From positions 1 through 23,883 of IMG/VR virus record IMGVR_UViG_3300043464_000911: DNA of 23,883 nucleotides. One strand, 5' to 3'. The stretch comes from a virus. The notes below the pieces were generated by a model. The model was not told the origin of the DNA, made no database searches, and saw only the letters and a program-made list of their open reading frames with translations. Of this stretch, positions 19,979 through 23,883 are shown piece by piece. A program made the translations under genes and the position numbers. Position 1 is the first letter of the stretch; every line of letters starts with the position of its first letter.

Positions 19979-20133
19979 AGAAGACAGCGTTTTGGGATAA
20001 ACCAAATCCTAACAAGAAGTCAAAAGCATTAACGCCAGAGCAAAAGAAGAAAGCAAAGGCAAGAGCCAAAGCAGCGGGACGACCTTGGCCGAATTTGGTT
20101 GATAATGCCGCAGTTTCAAGAAAGAAAAAATGA
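19975..20133 (+). CDS. 52-residue FWDKPNPNKKSKALTPEQ-type peptide
   Basis: Product starts MKKTAFWDKPNPNKKSKALT, continues PEQKKKAKARAKAAGRPWPN and ends LVDNAAVSRKKK. The FWDKPNPNKKSKxLTPEQKxKAKxxAKxxGxPxPxLVxN pattern is, from memory, one of the most widespread small-protein signatures in aquatic phages, still uncharacterised. It looks like a helix flanked by Pro-rich caps. ATGA overlaps at both ends tie it to the Cys-containing basic protein before it and to the endonuclease after it. Confidence 0.78.
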   Translation: MKKTAFWDKPNPNKKSKALTPEQKKKAKARAKAAGRPWPNLVDNAAVSRKKK

Positions 20134-20567
20134 AAGTTTGCCCTACTTGTAAAGCATCTAAGCCATTAGATGACTATTGGAAAAGCCAATATAGTTGCAT
20201 ACCTTGCACTAAAGAAAAACAAAAGAATAGATGGAGTAGTAGAACTCCAAAGAAAAGGTTAGAGCAACATCTTAAATACAAGTATGGCGTTACTGTTTCT
20301 GAACTAGAAGAGACATTAAAAGAACAAAACAATAACTGCGCTATATGTAAATCGGAGTTGCCAGACCTACTTATCTATGAGAATAGAAAGCGTGGTTACG
20401 CTATAGATCACAACCACGATAACGGTGAGTTTCGTGGAATTCTATGCTTAACCTGTAATACCTTATTAGGTATGGCAAAAGATGACAAAGATATATTGTT
20501 AGCAGCAGTAGATTATTTAGAATTAAATGGAACATACGCTGCAGTCAAGAGAACTAAGAAGAAGTAG
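20130..20567 (+). CDS. HNH endonuclease of the endonuclease VII type
   Basis: 145 residues with two zinc sites. N-terminal ribbon: C4-x2-C7 and C23-x2-C26 (MKVCPTCKASKPLDDYW). The nuclease domain has C70-x2-C73, then YAIDHNHDNGEFRG with D93, H94, N95, H96 and R102, then C106-x2-C109 and N110: the beta-beta-alpha-metal fold of recombination endonuclease VII (T4 gp49-like). T4 gp49 resolves branched DNA before packaging; freestanding relatives with this N-terminal ribbon are also mobile homing nucleases. Its position in the middle of a structural operon favours the homing reading, or a packaging-linked nuclease, but it is coupled by ATGA to the previous gene, so it is not a crude insertion. Lys-rich end (KRTKKK). 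Confidence 0.88.
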   Translation: MKVCPTCKASKPLDDYWKSQYSCIPCTKEKQKNRWSSRTPKKRLEQHLKYKYGVTVSELEETLKEQNNNCAICKSELPDLLIYENRKRGYAIDHNHDNGEFRGILCLTCNTLLGMAKDDKDILLAAVDYLELNGTYAAVKRTKKK

Positions 20568-20577
20568 GAGATATAAG

Positions 20578-20858
20578 GTGGCACTAGGACAATACGGCAC
20601 AACGTTATTAGATGAACTTAATCGTTTGGCTAATGGTGGCACCTATAGAGCACCAGGCGAAATGGTTGATGAAGCACTTGCTGCTCGTCAATGGGCAGTA
20701 GCACGCTCAGTAACAACAAACTTAACAGACACAGTGGGAGTTCTAAATGCGATTGCGGGTACGACTACTACTAATCGTCTTGATTACAACGGCGTATGTA
20801 ACCTCATCGCTGGTACTTTTCAACTACCTGCAGCGCAAGCTCTCAGAGCGGTGTCATC

Positions 20859-20862
<4 letters not shown>
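20578..20862 (+). CDS. 94-residue head-tail region protein
   Basis: GTG start at 20578 with AGGAG at 20566-20570; longer in-frame starts lie inside the nuclease gene. Product starts MALGQYGTTLLDELNRLANG, continues GTYRAPGEMVDEALAARQWA and ends FQLPAAQALRAVSS. All-helical by appearance with repeated Ala/Leu; the LNRLANGGTYRAPGEMVDEA-type segment suggests a small head-tail joining or neck protein, by position only. Overlaps the next start by four bases (TTGA). Confidence 0.72.
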
Positions 20863-22645
<1,783 letters not shown>

Positions 22646-22654
22646 GATTCTCCT

Positions 22655-23716
22655 ATGAGATTCCACGTTATCAGCCTGCCCCATACACAGACAACTAAAG
22701 ATTACGTCAACTGCGCTTATACCGAAAAGGTTAGACGCTTTTGTATGATGATGAAAAGCCTTGGTCATACGGTCTATCTGTATGCAAGCGAGGACAACGA
22801 AGCACCAGTAGATGAACTGATTACCTGCATCACTAAAGAGCAACAGCAAGAAGCTCTCGATGGTAAACACTTTACAGAGGCTGAGTTTAATAATGAACTA
22901 CCACACTGGCAGATCTTTAATAGCAATGCCATAGTAGAACTAGGCAAGCGCCTAGAGCAGAAAGACTTTATCTGTCTTATCGGTGGAGCATCACAAGAAC
23001 CAATCGCTAAGGCTTATCCTAACCACATCAGCGTAGAGTTTGGTGTGGGCTACGGTGGAGTCTTTAGCAAGTACAAGGTCTTTGAATCATACGCTTGGAT
23101 GCACAGCATCTATGCAATGTTTAAGAACCCAACGATGGTAGATGGCAACTTCTATGATGCGGTTATACCTGGTTACTTAGAACCAGAGATGTTTCCGCTG
23201 CAAGAGAAGAAAGAAGATTACTACCTATACGTTGGACGTATGGTAGATCGCAAAGGTATTGGGATTGCCCAGCACGTATGCAAAGAGATGGGTTTGAAAC
23301 TTATCTTGGCAGGTCCTGGTAAAGATCCTAAAGTTGAGTATGGCGAATGGATAGGACCAGTAGGTTCTGAAGAGCGTGCAAAGTTAATGGGCGGTGCTAT
23401 CGCTTTGTTTGCACCGACGTTATACATAGAACCTTTCGGTAACGTTGTTATCGAAGCACAAGCCTGTGGAACTCCGACGATTACCACAGACTGGGGAGCG
23501 TTCACAGAAACTAATCCACAAGGTGTTACTGGATATCGTTGCAGAAATGCAATGGAGTTTGCAGTAGCTACAGAGTGGGTTAAGAGTTTAGACCCAGTAG
23601 CAATACATAAGAGAGCAGTGTCCTTGTACTCCTTGGATGCTATCGCACCACAGTATGAACAATATTTTGCAAGACTCCTTACGTTGTGGGGAGATGGCTG
23701 GTATGAGAGGAAATAA
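22655..23716 (+). CDS. GT-B glycosyltransferase (GT4-like)
   Basis: 353 residues; ATG 22655 with AGGA nine bases upstream. C-terminal half has YLYVGRMVDRKGI (191-202), LKLILAGPGKDPKVEYGEWI (215-232), a GPVGSEER turn, the E-x7-E motif EPFGNVVIE (259-267) and ACGTPTITTDWGAFTE (270-285): the sugar-nucleotide half of retaining GT-B enzymes (GT4 family). The N-terminal half (VRRFCMMMKSLGHTVYLYAS) is the acceptor Rossmann domain, with a GLGH-like SLGHTV loop. It lies 9 bases after the collagen-like gene. The likely role is sugar transfer to the fibre or to a surface receptor; donor and acceptor are unknown. Slightly short but complete: both Rossmann halves are present. Confidence 0.88.
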   Translation: MRFHVISLPHTQTTKDYVNCAYTEKVRRFCMMMKSLGHTVYLYASEDNEAPVDELITCITKEQQQEALDGKHFTEAEFNNELPHWQIFNSNAIVELGKRLEQKDFICLIGGASQEPIAKAYPNHISVEFGVGYGGVFSKYKVFESYAWMHSIYAMFKNPTMVDGNFYDAVIPGYLEPEMFPLQEKKEDYYLYVGRMVDRKGIGIAQHVCKEMGLKLILAGPGKDPKVEYGEWIGPVGSEERAKLMGGAIALFAPTLYIEPFGNVVIEAQACGTPTITTDWGAFTETNPQGVTGYRCRNAMEFAVATEWVKSLDPVAIHKRAVSLYSLDAIAPQYEQYFARLLTLWGDGWYERK

Positions 23717-23883
23717 TGCCAACACTAAACGACCTAGTAGATGAGGTCAAGGCTAACCTGCAAGGCTACGCCCTGCGCCAAGATCGCATCACTTACGTTG
23801 CAAACCCTTCTGGTCTAACCACCACTAGCACACAGATTACTGTTGGCTCTGGAGGTAACCTTGCTAAAGGCATCATCGAAATT
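23716..23883 (+). CDS. Structural protein start, cut by window edge
   Basis: 56 residues visible from ATG 23716 (TAATG overlap with the glycosyltransferase): MPTLNDLVDEVKANLQGYAL RQDRITYVANPSGLTTTSTQ and onward through ITVGSGGNLAKGIIEI. The pattern MPTLxxLxDExxxxLxGYxxxQxRxTYL...G..I.I is familiar as a phage structural/connector protein of actinobacteriophages, remembered, not searched. The glycine-rich turn and (I/V)E(I/V) strand repeat suggest a beta domain. Full length unknown. Confidence 0.72.
   Translation, partial: MPTLNDLVDEVKANLQGYALRQDRITYVANPSGLTTTSTQITVGSGGNLAKGIIEI

Overview
The window looks like part of the genome of a tailed double-stranded DNA phage, probably one infecting an actinobacterium, possibly a freshwater one. 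The evidence is a full head-morphogenesis block (terminase, portal, scaffold, N4-gp56-type major capsid protein), very tight gene packing with ATGA/TAATG/GTGA stop-start overlaps, use of ATG, GTG and TTG starts behind strong Shine-Dalgarno sites, and small-protein families I associate with actinobacteriophages and uncultured aquatic phages. No integrase, rRNA, tRNA or host housekeeping gene was seen. The host assignment is inference from family resemblance, because no searches could be run.

Layout. (1) Positions 1-3022, minus strand: 17 very short genes (27 to 111 codons) in what looks like one early leftward transcription unit. Most are too small to be found by a 60-codon cut-off. They include three Cys-pair mini-proteins, two single-span membrane peptides and a GALVVSA...YYGYT-type small phage protein. 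Two related GC-rich hairpins sit in the only real gaps of this unit. The unit starts at a strong sigma70-type promoter (TTGACA-18-CATAAT, 3072-3101) with a perfect 7-bp inverted repeat between its -35 and -10 boxes, and its predicted mRNA begins with a stem-loop next to the first ribosome binding site. (2) Positions 3102-3955: about 850 bp without a convincing gene, between divergent units. It is dense in palindromes and short direct repeats and holds a candidate rightward promoter with its own palindrome, a perfect TGTGA-N6-TCACA site and a 10-bp direct repeat 42 bp apart just before the terminase gene. It is the likely control region and a candidate packaging site. (3) Positions 3956-9655, plus strand: terminase large subunit with an extra N-terminal helix-turn-helix, three Lys/Ala-rich basic proteins, the portal, and three small proteins. 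(4) Positions 9657-16980: a 1568-residue protein and two further large alpha-helical proteins of unknown function, inserted between portal and scaffold; they may be internal or ejection proteins. (5) Positions 17107-18788: scaffold and major capsid protein; the capsid protein carries an extra beta-rich domain near its C-terminus. (6) Positions 18852-20862: a chain of overlapping small genes, several very basic, interrupted by an endonuclease VII-type HNH gene. (7) Positions 20859-23883: a small beta-sandwich-like protein, a two-segment collagen-like fibre protein, a GT-B glycosyltransferase, and the start of another structural gene cut by the window end.

How the parts fit: the leftward genes are probably early host-takeover or regulatory peptides. 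The rightward genes build and fill the head and then the host-contacting appendages. The collagen-like protein next to a glycosyltransferase suggests a self-glycosylated fibre. The most unusual points are the operator-in-promoter architecture of the divergent control region, the TerS-like helix-turn-helix on TerL, the domain insertion in the capsid protein, the histone-H1-like basic proteins between terminase and portal, and the collagen/glycosyltransferase pair.
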